DNA from: Triticum aestivum
Taxonomy: Eukaryota > Streptophyta > Magnoliopsida > Poales > Poaceae
NCBI RefSeq assembly: GCF_018294505.1
Contig: NC_057802.1
Span: forward strand, 555,733,716-555,797,715
Length of the DNA: 64,000 nucleotides
Direction: 5' to 3'
Under the pieces are notes generated by a model, which saw only the letters and a program-made list of their open reading frames with translations, was not told where the DNA came from and did not search any database. How positions within the stretch are numbered: position 1 is the stretch's first letter; each line of letters starts with the position of its first letter. A program made the position numbers and the translations under genes. This document shows positions 63,453-64,000 of this stretch, one piece after another.

Positions 63453-64000
63453 CTAGTGCCCATCTGCCAATGACTCTGAGAACAAAGGAACATATGAAAG
63501 ATAAGGAGTCCTGCAGCCCCGTCCAAGTTCACATATAAAATGCAGCTCCCTGGAATCCATGTCATACGACATTAGTTTCGTCAGTGATCGTTCGCCCTGC
63601 TTGTGCAATTTCTGACACACAAAAAATATCAAACTATGTTCTGGGTGGATCGAGATAACCCTGTAATAACCCAGAAACATTGGCTGTGTGCATCCTGGGA
63701 TGCAGAGCCCGGGGTAATCCCCTTCTCGAAATTTTGGAAAAACATAGCCCAGAAACATTGAACACATTAATCCGAGCAGTTGTAAGTGGCTAACCTTGTA
63801 CTTCAAGGTCCAGTTTTCACTACTATAATCTTCAAGAGCCCAAACTGACAGTTCAGAAGCATCCTTATGTGCCAAACACAATTGTCCTTGAGATAAATAA
63901 AGATCATTACCACCGCATGGAGTAGGCACACGAATAAACCCACGAGTTCCATCCACACCAACTGCTACAACCGAATTATGACATGATCGAGAAGATAAAT
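63453..64000 (-). CDS. F-box protein, C-terminal part, cut by window edge
   Basis: Minus-strand frame open from the window edge to TAG at 63453-63455. It is close to the C-terminal half of the intact F-box protein: SVVAVGVDGTRGFI, LYLSQGQLCLAHKDASELSV, WALEDYSSENWTLKYKVSHL, YRVISIHPEHSLIFFVC, LMSYDMDSRELHFICELGRG, LFSESLADGH. It differs by an in-frame gain of 26 codons after SMFLGY, caused by a short LINE-tail insertion with target duplication (63670-63759). The F-box itself would lie beyond the window. It could be functional if the insertion is tolerated. Confidence 0.85.
   Translation of the reverse strand, partial: LSSRSCHNSVVAVGVDGTRGFIRVPTPCGGNDLYLSQGQLCLAHKDASELSVWALEDYSSENWTLKYKVSHLQLLGLMCSMFLGYVFPKFREGDYPGLCIPGCTQPMFLGYYRVISIHPEHSLIFFVCQKLHKQGERSLTKLMSYDMDSRELHFICELGRGCRTPYLSYVPLFSESLADGH
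63682..63747 (+). mobile_element. 66-bp LINE tail inserted in F-box coding sequence
   Basis: Flanked by CCCAGAAACATT at 63670-63681 and 63748-63759. The insert contains GTGTGCATCCTGGGATGCAG, then AGCCCGGGGTAATCCCC and an A-rich end. This parallels the stem GCATC..GATGC plus AGAGGCC..GGG of the LINE tails at 15318-15373 and 18355-18414. It is antisense to the gene. With the duplication it adds 78 bases, a multiple of three. Confidence 0.75.

Overview
The window is nuclear DNA of a grass of the wheat tribe (Triticeae: wheat, Aegilops or a close relative). The evidence is the repeat content. There is a solo LTR that I recognise as the BARE1/Angela type, several Stowaway MITEs with the CTCCCTC-type ends flanked by TA, Tourist-like and hAT MITEs, CACTA termini, and L1-type LINEs nested with LTR retrotransposons. 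Genes are sparse and very different in base composition from the AT-rich spacers. No tRNA, rRNA or CRISPR array was seen.

Layout. 1-5.5 kb: a decayed, repeat-borne acidic gene, CACTA/Tourist/Stowaway nests and a Ulp1-like transposon remnant. 5.5-15.4 kb: a 5'-truncated LINE split by a complete non-autonomous LTR retrotransposon; both still show target-site duplications (TSDs). 15.4-21.6 kb: gene-free spacer with a long-armed foldback element and the first copy of a ~1.5 kb segmental duplication. 21.7-29 kb: a young Copia retrotransposon with identical 186-bp LTRs, followed in tandem by a second, 3'-truncated internal region. 29-34.5 kb: foldback element, solo Angela LTR, unusual hairpins and the second copy of the segmental duplication. 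34.8-46 kb: two transposon-borne AP2-like pseudogenes, LINE ORF1/endonuclease remnants, an F-box pseudogene and a decayed hAT transposon inside a Tourist-like MITE. 46-50 kb: MITEs, a 58-bp tandem repeat and spacer. 50.1-54.7 kb: an intact three-exon disease-resistance gene. 54.9-59.1 kb: Harbinger-like remnants and a tandem duplication. 59.6-64 kb: an intact F-box gene and the 3' half of a second one cut by the window edge.

The host genes that look functional are the CC-BED-NB-LRR gene (minus strand, 1428 codons over three exons with GT-AG junctions all in phase) and the single-exon F-box gene (383 aa). Three F-box copies (one intact, one partial, one dead) and several repeated flanking blocks suggest the locus grew by local duplication of an F-box unit, later broken up by transposons. 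The NLR would be an intracellular immune receptor with an integrated BED zinc finger, the architecture known from rice Xa1 and wheat Yr5/Yr7. The F-box protein would be a substrate adaptor of an SCF ubiquitin ligase. Nothing in the sequence ties the two together beyond proximity.
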